A stretch of DNA of 64,000 nucleotides from Adiantum capillus-veneris (Eukaryota; Streptophyta; Polypodiopsida; Polypodiales; Pteridaceae), in contig CM043968.1 in the NCBI GenBank assembly GCA_014529385.2, positions 124,453,518 to 124,517,517 on the forward strand, written 5' to 3'. Made by a program: the position numbers and the translations under genes. Under the pieces are notes generated by a model. It made no database searches and was not told where the DNA came from. It worked only from the letters and a program-made list of their open reading frames with translations. Below, piece by piece: positions 21,689 through 32,229 of this stretch (position 1 is the stretch's first letter; each line of letters starts with the position of its first letter).

Positions 21689-21721
21689 TATGTGTGTGTG
21701 CGCGCGCGCACGCGCATGTAC
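21689..21721. repeat. Alternating purine-pyrimidine tract
   Basis: Thirty-three bases alternate without a break, (TG)n then (CG)n then CACGCGCATGTAC, a sequence type that readily adopts Z-DNA. A second short GTGTGTGCATGC tract follows. Confidence 0.9.
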
Positions 21722-22420
21722 TTGTGTGTGCATGCTTGCTCTCTTGACTAAGGCACTTAATGGCTACTCTTTTCCTTCCATGAGTATGTGTCGAGTAGGC
21801 AGATAGGTGTTCCTTCCAACGTTATTGCTTTGACTCCATGTGTGTGCCCTTGTTATGAGACTTATTTATTTTTGTCTAAATGGTTGGGCTTAGCTTCCAC
21901 ATTTTGCTAGTTAGCTTTATTTTATCCTGATTGCTCATCAATGTAATTCTAAAACTAATCTCTCTCGCTAATCACTAGTTTACCAAATTGTGTTTGCTTT
22001 CACTTCCATAAAGACAGTACATGCATGTACGTTGGGTTTGAATGCTTTTTAGGCACTAGTCTTTGACCCACTTTTATGATTTTGTTTGAAGATTAAGCAA
22101 TGGCAATTGTGCACACGCACACACCCATCACATAGCGTTGGCTTACACACAAGTACAACTGTTATTTTCATTTAAAGGGCACTTGATGGCACGCGAACAT
22201 AATGGTTGTATCTTGCTTTAGGTCTTGGCTACTAGGCATTTTGGCAATACAATGCAAGCAAAGACTATATCCAAACATGGATTGCTTTAAGGCTTCAATC
22301 TCGCTCCACACATTGTTCAAGAAACTGCTATCACGCCTCCCTCGAACCTCACAACAAAATCAGCTTATTACCACTAACTAGGTTCCAATATCATCTTCTT
22401 GTTATAGACAACAATAGGCA
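21722..22420. other. No recognised gene
   Basis: Mixed-composition flank of the LINE relic; the LINE's 5' part could begin here but is not recognisable. Confidence 0.35.
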
Positions 22421-22423
22421 CCA

Positions 22424-24505
22424 TTGTCTTGTTCCGCAAGCGAGCACCAAGTAAAACATATCAAGCATGAGTACGGGAGATATTTGATGTTGATGGGAAT
22501 GGGGGCCTCACATGGGTTGGTAATACTTAATGGCCTACAACAATTTCCCGTAGCAACTAGGTTTATTTGCTTCCCACATAGGGATGGGGCTAGCACAATG
22601 GACTATGTAATGGCACACCCGAGTTTCATCCCCTGCATTTAGGATTTCACATTAAGACTTAGACCAATGGATGTAGTAGTGGATCATGCTCTTTTGACAC
22701 TCACAATCTCCTTTCAGTACAAGAGAGCCTAGGTGTCAGGAAGGAGGACACACACTTGCTATACATTTACACGTGAGAGTGACCCTATCTATACAGAGGA
22801 GATCTATGGTTGTCTATGGACTTTCAGCGGAGGAGCTCACCATTTTACTGACAGCGAAATTGCACGATGCCTTTCGACGCCTTGTGCAATGGAAGAAGCA
22901 AGCATTTCTAGCTTAGATGGAACGAGACTTATACCAATTGTTCTTGAGCAAAGGCTCAAGAGAGACACGGCGTCTCTTTCACGAGCACTCCCCTCCCCCA
23001 AGATATACTTCCCCCAATGTATGGGGTCGATATTTATATACATTCCAAATAGACACCCCTTCCAGATCCATGCCCATCTACAAGTACCTTCTTTACCAAT
23101 AAGATGGTAAAGACAACTATTAACAAGATGAGGACCAGGAGGGCATGTGATCAATATGGTCTAGTAGCAGAGCAGTTTATACATGCAACAAATATGCTAA
23201 CAAAGGTTCTTACAGTCATGTTCAATCGTGTCATGTGTGAGGGTCTCCCTGAGACTTGGAGATTGTCTACTATTGTGCCTATCTTCAAGACAAGTGATCC
23301 TACGGAGCCTAAATATTAGTGTACTATTATGATTGGGGACACAAATTGGCACGGTTGTATGCATCGATCCTTGAGCGAGGGTGTATGAGCAACGTGACGG
23401 GCCGGCTTCAGGAGAGGCATCTCCGCTCTTTACCACATTTTGACACTCAAGAGTCATCATCGAGGAGGATAGGGCGACGAATTTATTGCTCCTCTATGAA
23501 TTTCCGAAAACCATTTGACATGGTGCCTAGAGCTAGATTGATGTGCAAACTACAAGAGATACAAGTGCCCAATGAATTGATCCGGAGGATCATGGCTCTA
23601 TACAAATCAATGGTGGGACATGTACATACCCCAAACGAGATATCTGATTTAGTACACTCCACAATTGGAGTGAAACAAGGTTGTCCATTGTCCATCATAT
23701 GTAGATGAGGTGTCTAATTACATTGGCACTTAGGGCGACAGAGGTGCCCAGCTACCAAGGAAATAAATTCCATTGTTACTATATGCTGATGATTTTGTGT
23801 TGATATCTGACTCACTAGAGGGTATGCAACGACAGTTGGATGCATTACATAGCTTTGCGAAGGACAGTGGATTGTCTGCAAACCTTGGAGATCAGTATCT
23901 ACATTCACTTATAAAAAGAGATTGTGGAGTACACATGCATACACTTATCTTGGGGTAGTCTTGACTGGGCTGAGGTTTCTTTGAAGAGAGCTGCACAGAC
24001 TGACCCGAGCGTATGCAGCCTTGGGAGGATTGGAGACGACATGTTCGCAGGTTCAATTCCAAGAACCGCGAATAAAACTTTGGCTCTTTGATACCTTGGT
24101 AGCCTTAACTATGCTCTATGGGGTTCAGGTTTGGGAACCCTCTGTATGTCAAGATGGATGGATGGGTATGAAGAGGCCGTTGGTATCTATGATCTCTCAA
24201 CTAATTAGAGCCTATGCCATACAGAGCCAAAGACGGAGATGCATTATATATGTTAGTGCACAATGTACTACGAGACATGGGTCACTTCCATTGTCTATTC
24301 AGAGACGGCTTTGGACCCTTCTCAAGAGTCATGAGCTATCACGACCAGAGATGCCTTGGACTGTATCTACTTGAATTACACAGACACAAAAACAGTCTAC
24401 TGAGGAGACATGAAGAGAGACGAGCCCAGAGACAGATTACCAATTTCTTCACACCAGACACCGGACAAATAGAGGAGCAGCCACACTTGCTTTACCTGTG
24501 ATTGA
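22424..24505 (+). mobile_element. Non-LTR retrotransposon (LINE) relic: APE endonuclease and reverse transcriptase
   Basis: Pieces of one ORF2 appear in order on the plus strand in shifting frames. At 22424-22720 lies the end of an APE-type endonuclease (GASHGLVILNGLQQFP, GASTMDYVMAHPSF, VVVDHALLTL). A linker follows at 22900-23095. RT then starts near 23120 (LPETWRLSTIVPIFKTSDP near 23240), with MNFRKPFDMVPRARLM near 23494, STIGVKQGCPLS near 23660, and the catalytic LLYADDFVLISDS at about 23776. The C-terminal part holds IKLWLFDTLVALTMLYGVQVW (near 24075) and ends near 24500. The YADD Asp pair is intact, but a stop follows GCPLS and at least five frame changes occur. The 5' end and any poly(A) tail are not identifiable. 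Confidence 0.85.
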
Positions 24506-24524
24506 TTTTTTTTCTTTGAGGTTG

Positions 24525-24765
24525 CTTATGCTCCAGCATGCTTGTCTTATCGACATCATCCATTAGCAAGTGCCACAACAGCAATCTGCCAGCCACCACA
24601 TTGACAATTGGCCATTCAGCACCACCACCCCAATCGGCTGCAACCTGATGCCCAGGCAGGCTTGTGCTGTCGAAATCATCCAATAGCAAGTGCCAAATCA
24701 GCACTGCCATGCCAGCAATTGGAAGCCACCACATCAGCAGTTTGGCATGCCAGCACTATTCCAAT
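24525..24765 (+). repeat. Tandem duplication, 120-bp period
   Basis: AGCAAGTGCCA occurs at 24565 and 24685 inside two diverged copies, with shared CTTGT(C/G), ATCATCCA and CCAGC(C/A) words. Confidence 0.75.
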
Positions 24766-24769
24766 TGCA

Positions 24770-25118
24770 CAAACCATAGACAAATATGTTGTATTCTTAT
24801 CTTATCATGATCTGCCCTCTGTGGCCATCTGGATTCGAATTCCGCTCCAGCATTTCCTTCAAATCCCGCTCCAGCATTTCCATGCCTTCACATCATTGAG
24901 CCAACTACCTTGCCTATTCTCAATAGCAATTGTCACTGAGCAAAACGTTCGAGTGCATGCCTATGTCAGATATCTCAATTAAAATGACACTTCACTTTTA
25001 CCACCTAGTCTCAGCAATGAAGATGTTTGTTTGGGCTCCTGAAACCAAGAATAAACCCTGAAGGCAATTCCAGAAAACACAATTCAACGACACTTTCTCA
25101 TTGGTATCCAGCAATCAA
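24770..25118. other. No recognised gene
   Basis: Short spacer. It contains a local repeat of ATTCCGCTCCAGCATTTCC-like sequence (24838, 24868) and nothing else notable. Confidence 0.4.
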
Positions 25119-26607
25119 GCTTCCAGTATGCACAGGGCCCTCAGGTTCCTTTTTTCTGAAGTTTTATGCAAAGGTATCCTTCCATGAGGTAAGAACATAC
25201 TGCCCATACATTACACCTCTCATGGGATTTAAGAAAAAGGCAAACATAAGAAAGGGATAGGTCAGGATAAAGTCCTCATGTCTCTGTTGCTTCTATCTGA
25301 AGTACCTCAAACCTGTCAACCGTATCAGAGCAATAGAAGACATCTCAGCTATAATAGCCTCACACCAATGAGAGGGAGATATATCCTTCTGTACAAAATC
25401 TGGCTCAACCACCAATGACATCAAACATAATTCATTTGCTGTGAACAACAAGTCACATGACAAGTAGAAGCCTGCTCATAAATAGTAGATTCCCTCCATT
25501 GTCACGTCTCAACATAGAGATTGGTTTTTACCTTGACTAATACTTTTGAAAGTAAGAGAAAAATTCCAACTTCTTGTTGAACCGTAAATGTGCACTATTC
25601 CCTAGGCTAGCACTAAGGTCTAGGAGAATTAAAGGGTTGCCTAGGAGGAGGGCCGAGGCACCAAAGGGCATGGGAAAGCTATAAATAAGGCTTCTATATT
25701 GTAATCTCAAGCATCAATATGAATGAGCAAAGATTGTGGCATTTCGTGTCTCTTTCTCTCGCGTCATCTTCCTCATGCTCTCTCTCTAACCATCTCTCTC
25801 TCTTCCCCTCTTAACACATGGCGATCCTGCTGGGGAAGAGAGGCACCGCATACCTAGCTAGGTACGATTGGGGGTGGGGGCTTCCAGTATGCACAGGGCC
25901 CTCAGGTTCCTTTTTTCTGAATTTTTATGCAAAGGTATCCTTCCATGAGGTAAGAACATACTGCCCATACATTACACCTCTCATGGGATTTAAGAAAAAG
26001 GCAAACATAAGAAAGGGATGGGTCAGGATAAAGTCCTCATGTCTCTGTTGCTTCTATCTGAAGTACCTCAAACCTGTCAACCGTATCAGAGCAATAGAAG
26101 ACATCTCAGCTATAATAGCCACACACCAATGAGAGGGAGATATATCCTTCTGTACAAAATCTGGCTCAACCACCAATGACATCAAACATAATTCACTTGC
26201 TGTGAACAACAAGTCACATGACGAGTAGAAACCTGCTCATAAATAGTAGATCCCCTCCATTGTCACGTCTCAACATAGAGATTGGTTTTCACCTTGACTA
26301 ATACTTTTGAAAGTAAGAGAAAAATTCCAACTCCTTGTTGAACCGTAAATGTGCACTATTCCCTAGGCTAGCACCAAGGTCTAGGAGAATTAAAGGGTTG
26401 CCTAGGAGGAGGGCCGAGGCAACAAAGGGCATGGGAAAGCTATAAATAAGGCTTCTATATTGTAATCTCAAGCATCAATATGAATGAGCAAAGATTGTGG
26501 CATTTCGTGTCTCTTTCTCTCGCGTCATCTTCCTCATGCTCTCTCTCTAACCATCTCTCTCTCTTCCCCTCTAACACATGGCGATCCTGTTGGGGAAGAG
26601 AGTACAA
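25119..26607 (+). repeat. Tandem duplication, 761-bp period, LTR-like
   Basis: GCTTCCAGTATGCACAGGGC begins at 25119 and 25880. The copies are nearly identical over about 728 bp, with roughly a dozen mismatches by eye. Each carries a TATA-like CTATAAATAAGG (25680, 26440), an AATATGAATGAG region and a pyrimidine-rich end, like an LTR promoter region. On the minus strand the first half reads EPDFVQKDISPSHWCEAI, similar to the start of copia RT; this is a weak match. A 36-bp spacer separates the copies (about 25844-25879). Confidence 0.8.
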
Positions 26608-26661
26608 CCCACTGCACCAGATCTTCAGCCAAGCTGAATTCGGGGTTCCATTTGGAGTAGA

Positions 26662-27039
26662 CTATGCTAAACCAAAAGCTTCAAGGTAAAGTTTCACAAT
26701 CTGAGGACTATCTGCTAGGTCCTCCTCCTCCATCCACTTCGCATCCAATGCAGGATAGTTCTTGAATTTAACCAAGAACCGCCTTCTTACTTTACCCTTA
26801 TTCTTTTTGTCCTTATGTGCCAAAATCTGTTCAAGAACAAGGATCTCCTCATTTTCTTCCACTTTGGGTTGCTCATCGGGCTCCCCATCTTTAGGCACAT
26901 CACCTTTAAAAGGTTTCAAGAGATTCACATGAAATGCATTGTGAATCCTCCAAGTCTTAGGCAGTTTCAGTTGAAGGAGACATCATTGATCTTTTCGGAG
27001 ATCTGGAAAGGTCCGTAGTATCTCATACTAAGCTTTGGA
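26662..27039 (-). pseudogene. Ty3/Gypsy integrase C-terminus and chromodomain
   Basis: On the minus strand, KLSMRYYGPFQI-like residues at the right edge lead into TWRIHNAFHVNLLKPF-like sequence and then an intact frame (26662-26928). That frame has an acidic linker (EEILVLEQILAHKDKK) and a chromodomain-like block (RRFLVKFKNYPALDAKWMEE). It ends at a stop after AFGLA. Such chromodomains guide chromovirus integration to certain chromatin. The rest of the element is cut off at 27039/27040 by an LTR in the opposite orientation. Confidence 0.85.
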
Positions 27040-27485
27040 TGTCACGTGACACATCGAACCCTATGTGTCTGTGGACAAGCTACAGCATGACCAAGGTTCA
27101 GTTCAATCAAGTCAGTCTAGAATAGGAAGTGTTCTGGCACTTTTGTGAGCCTCTGTTCGCAGACCGTGCATGTATATCCTCTGGTTGCACACAGCATGAT
27201 CATCAGATTTCTATCAGAACCCATCAGTAGCATTTTTACAGTGCATAGACCTATTTTCCCTATTTTTAACATTTTTCACTTATTATTTTTAAGTGACTTT
27301 TGTTGGGAACTAGGTAGGGCAATTTTGCTAAGTTTGTATATATAGAAACCTAGCGCTAGCAATTCTGGTAGAAGAGGCAGTAGGAGCACTTGCTCAACAG
27401 GCAACTTCTCAGATATCTTGCGTTTGTGGTCTACTGTCTCTCTCTCCTCTCCTCTCTCACGCTTCCGCACACGTGCACTCTCACA
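27040..27485 (+). repeat. LTR, plus orientation, about 446 bp
   Basis: It starts TGTCACGTGACA, which is itself a perfect palindrome with a CACGTG G-box core. It ends CTCTCACA directly before TGGTATCAACAG, a variant PBS. TGTATATATAGAAACC near 27336 is a good TATA candidate. Its first 300 bp or so match, in opposite orientation, the LTR at 29229-30219 (shared CCTATGTG, GGAAGTGTT and TTTTTCACTTATTA words). Confidence 0.7.
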
Positions 27486-28100
27486 TGGTATCAACAGCTT
27501 TTGGTTCTCCATGGGACCAGCGCTTCATCATCTTCACATCAAGTTCTCCTCCCAAGAAGCAAATCCAATCAGCCAGCGTTTTTACACCAAGAATGGGTCA
27601 ACATCAATTCAAGGTCATCCGTCGCGAAGACCTCAACCCTCACCTTGCGTTTTTGCTGGAGAACTGCAGATCTGCCCTCCCCACACCTAGCGCTAGCAAC
27701 AAGAGGGCTTTTCATCGCCGGAATTGCCCCCTATCATCAGCATTTTTGGCCAGCAGGCCCTAGCGTATTTGGTTGGCTTGCGTTTTTGGCAATCAGCATC
27801 AGCGTTTTCAGCCAAGGGGGGGCAGCACCCACAGATCTTTGCCCCACCGGCTCGGCATCTGGTGCCTTGCCGGCGAGAATGCTCTTCAGATCTTCAGATT
27901 TCAGCCATAAACACCTGCTGTTTTCAGCCCACTTCAGGCTGTGCCATTGATTCACCACCCTCCCTATACCCTCTACACTGCTTTGGACCCTGCCGGGAGC
28001 GTACGAGCACACTGAAAATCGCTGGACAGCAGCGTTTTTATCACCTCGCAGTTGCGTTTTTGGGTGGACAGCAGCCACATGATTTGCGTTTTTTACAGAG
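27486..28100 (+). repeat. Internal region with recurrent GCGTTTTT motif
   Basis: GCGTTTTT or one-base variants occur about ten times (27579, 27648, 27738, 27780, 27801, 28030, 28054 and others), often followed by CAGCC or TGG. The same word is repeated on the minus strand in the LTR at 29229-30219. Frames across it (for example the Ser/Phe/Ala-rich one from 27724) are open but low-complexity. Confidence 0.6.
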
Positions 28101-28116
28101 GATGAAGTTACCTCCT

Positions 28117-29110
28117 GCCAGGACACCATCCGGTGGTGGTCAGTGCAGTCTCTCAGTGACTGCTGCAGTACACGGTATCTTCGACATCGGCTTGATCATC
28201 TACGGGCGTACAATCCTTGGGGGATCCATTCATTCTAGCCATCATTCGGCGGTTGCGCACTCTAGAGGGGGTGATGACTTGTGGTTTGCCATGGATACAC
28301 CTATGCACTCATCAGAGGAGTTCACACGAGATATGGCCATGCTCATGGCATATGGGATTCCGACATTCCCAGAGAGGGCACCACCATCTTGGGTGGACAA
28401 ATACTTACCACTTGACCTCGACACGTCAGATCACTTGCTTACACGAGCATCTACGTGGACTTAGGGAGAGGATCTTGGATCTGTTCTTGGGCAGGTTCAT
28501 AGCTTGGATCTACAGAGTGGAGTGAGACTTCACTGCTAAGAACTCTCTTGGAGAGTTTACCCACGAGATGCGGGAGATCAGACATCATTACGCAACTACA
28601 TTTGGAGTCACCCAGAGTTTGGCTTGGATGGTAGTGCAGTTGCTCTTCTACACTCCTGATCGTCTGGATTGCTACCTTCACAGTTGCTTACGCTCACCTT
28701 GGTAACCTTACAGCAAACTTATCCCCCAACTTGGGCAACAGGCCACTCCCAGCTCATTCACATGAGAGCCACACCGAGTCACGGTTTATTGGCGTTGTTG
28801 GCACGGATTCTGTTTTGGTTGACACAGGAGGATTGGAGGCAGGAGATACAGGCAGATTGGTTTGGCCTTTCCTCTTCTCAGAGGATCTTCACAACGCAGA
28901 CTGCTCAGTCTAGCTTCGCTTCTTCATACAGGATGATCATGGTGCAGACAGCTTGGTCTGACCACACCTCTTCTCAAAGGCCCTTCACAGTGAGACTGTT
29001 GAGTCTGGCTCTTCCCTCATCTTGGATTACCCTACCTACTGACAAGACACCATCCGGTGGTGGTGGTCCATGCGGTCTATCGGTGACTACTGCAGCATAC
29101 GGTAGCTTCT
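28117..29110 (+). repeat. Dispersed direct repeat, about 70 bp
   Basis: GACACCATCCGGTGGTGGT followed by a diverged TCAGTGACTGCTGCAG-like stretch occurs at about 28121-28185 and again at 29045-29110. Confidence 0.75.
28285..28707 (+). pseudogene. Unrecognised coding-like relic between two facing LTRs
   Basis: In the first frame (to 28462) the residues read like a folded protein: DTPMHSSEEFTRDMAMLMAY, then PPSWVDKYLPLDLDTSD. A frame change near 28445-28465 continues as RERILDLFLGRFIAWIYRVE. After a TGA at 28523-28525 the same frame continues as HEMREIRHHYATTFGV and WMVVQLLFYTPDRLDCYL to a stop at 28705. The composition is amphipathic-helical and unlike a repeat. I do not recognise gag, pol or a host family in it. 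It may be a retroelement gag of unknown type or a captured gene. Confidence 0.4.
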
Positions 29111-29181
29111 ACGGTGCAGACTGTTTAGTCTGGCTTTCATTGTTTCGGAGGACGTTTACGACGCAGATTGCTACATCTGGC
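28896..29181 (+). repeat. Five copies of a short hairpin motif
   Basis: GCAGACTGCTCAGTCTAGC (28896), GCAGACAGCTTGGTCTGAC (28944), GAGACTGTTGAGTCTGGC (28992), GCAGACTGTTTAGTCTGGC (29115) and GCAGATTGCTACATCTGGC (29163) each hold a 4-5-bp inverted repeat around a short loop. Confidence 0.65.
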
Positions 29182-29228
29182 CTTCTTGGAAGTTTTCACA
29201 GCTTAGCCACCTGGCCACATTGGGTTAC

Positions 29229-30219
29229 TGTAAGGTGCAACGGAAGTGAATGTTGAACTTTGCTCAAGATGAGTGCTCCGAACTGTGCTCAAGGGTTCCT
29301 TTTACTTACGGAAGTGAGAGCCTTCCGTTCCTTTAGTGAGAGGGTGCAAATGATCACAAACAAAGTGGATAAACACTGTGAATGAAGGTGCTAAGACTGA
29401 GAGATAGAGAGAGAAGAGAATACGACACCAGAATGTTGTCAAACCCTCCTCCAAGGGCCCCTCTCTCGATGGCGAGAGAAGTCTATGCTATTGATTGCGC
29501 AAATATAATACAAGGTGCTAATGCAAGTTCTTGATGCTATGATGCAACGAGGATCTAAGTTGGTGACGACGGCGACGACGGTTGGCTGAAAACGCTATCT
29601 TTAGGGACACAAAAACGCTGATATGTCTGGCTGAAAAACGCTGTTGTACTGGCTGAATATCGCTGCTGAAAAACGTTGTCCAGCAAGCCTAGAAACGCAG
29701 TTGATGCTGGTCTAAAAACGCTGATGCTGCAGGTTCGAAAATGCTGATCCAGCAGGGCTGAAAACGTTGGCACTGAACACTGATGGTACTTGCTAGAAAC
29801 GCCAGGCCTTGCTGAGGGTTCTTGCGTGAGAAGAAACTATAGAGGGCCTGCTATAGGTTCTACCTATGCTCTCTTGATTTCTTCTGCTGTATTGAGTGAC
29901 TGTCAGTTTTCTTTTATATTAACTTAGCAAATTTGCCCTACCTAGTTTCCCAACAAAGTCGCTTATTAATAATAAGTGAAAAATGGCTAAAATATGGAAA
30001 AAAGGTTCTGTGCACTGAAAAATGCTCCTGATGGCTATTGACTGTAACGCTGATGATCATGTTGTGTGCAACCAAAGGAAATGCAACTACTTAAGTGTCT
30101 GGACATGCACAACCTGCGCACAGGCTCACAAAGGTGCCAAAACACTTCCTAAGATGACATGAACCCTGGACTTGAAGTACCTTGTCCACATGCACATAGG
30201 GTTAGATGTGCACGTGACA
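29229..30219 (-). repeat. 3' LTR of the minus-strand Gypsy relic (991 bp)
   Basis: On the minus strand it starts TGTCACGTGCACATC directly after a purine tract (AAAAGGAGGGGA, 30220-30231). It ends CCGTTGCACCTTACA at 29229. It contains a minisatellite (29575-29810). The (TG...CA) termini and the adjacent PPT make the boundaries firm; a partner 5' LTR in the same orientation was not found. Confidence 0.8.
29575..29810 (-). repeat. LTR minisatellite, period about 24 bp
   Basis: AAAACGCTG or close variants occur about nine times (near 29586, 29612, 29635, 29664, 29691, 29715, 29737, 29760 and 29798), usually preceded by GGCTG. On the minus strand this reads CAGCGTTTTTCAGCC. Confidence 0.8.
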
Positions 30220-30231
30220 TCCCCTCCTTTT

Positions 30232-31680
30232 GAAAGTGAGGTACTGGTACCGATCTCCATGGCTTCCTTGTAGGCTGCCAACAATTCGGGATAATCTTTG
30301 AAAAACTCTTCATCGACCCACACTGCTTTGTGGGTTCCTCGATCCTTGAACTTCAAAAATTATTGTCTGACTTGTTTCTTTGAACCATGGCGAAATGGAT
30401 GCAACAACACTTGCTCCGGCTCCATGACTTATACTTCATTGATGATCTCAGGCTCTTCTTCTTCAGAAATGTCCTCTGGAGGTGTTCCTCGAAACACTTT
30501 CAACCAAGAAACATGGAAAACATTGTGCATTGACCATGGGTTAGGCAATTGCAATTTCATCGAAACCTCATTTACCTTTTTAATGACAGGAAATGGACCA
30601 TACGTTCTGAAAGACAACTTTGAACACTTCTTTCCAACTTGCTTAAGACGTTGCTTCATGATTCTTAAATACACCCAATCCCCTAGCTTGATCGAAACAT
30701 CCTAACGATGCTTGTTAGCCTGGCGTAAGTAAGACTCATCAGCCTTGCTTAGCCGAAGCTTCACACTCTCAGAAATCTCATCCAACGCCTGACTTTCAGC
30801 ATTGGCATTAGGCATTTGACTAACCGAGCAAGTCAAAAGTGACTGGAATGGACAACCAAAAGCTGCCTCATATAGAGTTAGACCAATGGCAGAGGAAAAA
30901 GAGTCATTCAAAATAGTCTGAACCAATGGGAGATAGAGCTTCCAATGAGACTGCTGATCATCAAAAGCCAACTGATTGTAAATCTTTGTCTGACCATCTG
31001 ACTGTGGATAAAAAGCGATGAAAATTTCAACTTATCAAAATGTTCAAAGAGTGCGCGCCAAAAATTGGACGTGAACTTAACATCCCTATATGAAACAATT
31101 GATTTTGGCAAACCACAGAGGGGGTACCAATGCTTTATGAACAACCGTGCTACATCTTGTGCGGGGACTGTGGCCTTACAAGGAATCAACATGCAGAACT
31201 TGTTAAAACGGTCAACAATTGTCAAACATTGAGTGTTCCTTGAATGCAAACTAGGTGAAAGGTTAATCACAAAATCCATGAAAATATTTTAAAAAGGTCC
31301 ATCGGGAATAGGTAGCGCAAGCAAGAGGCCTTGCTGCTTACCTCGAGGAGCTTTTACCTTTTGACAAATAGTGCACTGTGTGACATAACGAAACACATTC
31401 TTTCACATTTTAGGCCAATAAAAGAATCTTTCTATTTTTTCCACAGTGGTGTTCGTTCCCCTGTGCCCACCCGTGAGAGAGTCATGTGCATCGTGCAATA
31501 CGGACCACGGTTGTCCTGAGACAGGACAACACAGATAGACGGTGACGAAAATATAACAAACCATCACGAATGAGATAGTTGCTAGGCCCTTGGGAAGTAA
31601 GAGCCTACAACCATTGCTTACCAAACTTGGAATCTGCGTACTGGTTCTTCATGCTGTCAAAAGATACACCCTGAAGAGAA
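30232..31680 (-). pseudogene. Gypsy relic: integrase and chromodomain-like tail
   Basis: From right to left the minus strand reads the zinc region (HDAHDSLTGGHRGTNTT near 31535), WPKM at the edge of a stop near 31403, MDFVINLSPSL near 31279, the core segment FTSNFWRALFEHF with SYRDVKF in place of the usual SDRD (31085-31130), and QSHWKLYLPLVQ near 30960. It continues with GPFPVIKKVNEVSMKLQLPN and HNVFHVSWLKVF near 30540, and DRGTHKAVWVDEEFF (30300-30345), ending at the PPT. Stops and frame changes lie near 31403, 31010, 30703 and 30428. The second catalytic region keeps an Asp but has lost the neighbouring one. Confidence 0.85.
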
Positions 31681-31709
31681 ACTGTGGATCTTGACTTAAG
31701 AGCCAGGAT

Positions 31710-32225
31710 CTATCCTTTGCAACTTAACGCATCTGCAACAGGGTTAGCTTTTCCAAGCACATACTGAATCAAACCTTTAAGTTGCTCAAAAAATTGTGAC
31801 CGCCGTGCTTGGCAATCACTCCAATGTGCACTAGGCATAGACTGGAGCCACTTGAGGGCGTCGTGATCTATGCGAACTGTGAACTCTCTACCATACCAAA
31901 AATGCTTCCAATGCTTAAGAGAGTGAATGACAGACAACAGTTCTTTATCATAAACTGAATAGTTCTTTTCTGCACTATTGAGCTTTCGACTAAGGAAACA
32001 ACTAGACGACCGTGCTGCTGAAGCACAGCGCCTATGGCGACATTGCTCGCATCCGTCCATACCTCAAAGGGGTCATCCCAAGAGGCAAGGATAAGACACG
32101 ACGCTTCTGTCACCGCAACCTTGAGAGCTGCGAAAGTCTCCGGGCAAATCTACACGCTGTCGACGAGTCTTTACCCCTTTCAAAACATCTGTCATGGGTA
32201 CGGCAATGCGTGCAAAATTCTCTAG
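31710..32225 (-). pseudogene. Gypsy relic: RNase H and connection domain
   Basis: FARIAVPMTDVLKG (near 32210) is the segment that follows RT. ASWDDPFEVWTDASNVAIGAVLQQHG (near 32090-32010) carries the first RNase H Asp (TDAS). After a frame change come NYSVYDKELLSVIHSLKHW (with the Glu) and VRIDHDALKWLQ (with an Asp), then LGKANPVADALS near 31740. The catalytic residues are largely conserved, but the frame is broken at about 32010. Confidence 0.85.
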
Positions 32226-32229
32226 GTGT

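Noticed and set aside
25119-25440. Copia RT on the minus strand of the 761-bp repeat
   Set aside because: Only one block (EPDFVQKDISPSHW) resembles copia, and the following RT motifs do not appear; noted in the repeat entry but not called as a gene.
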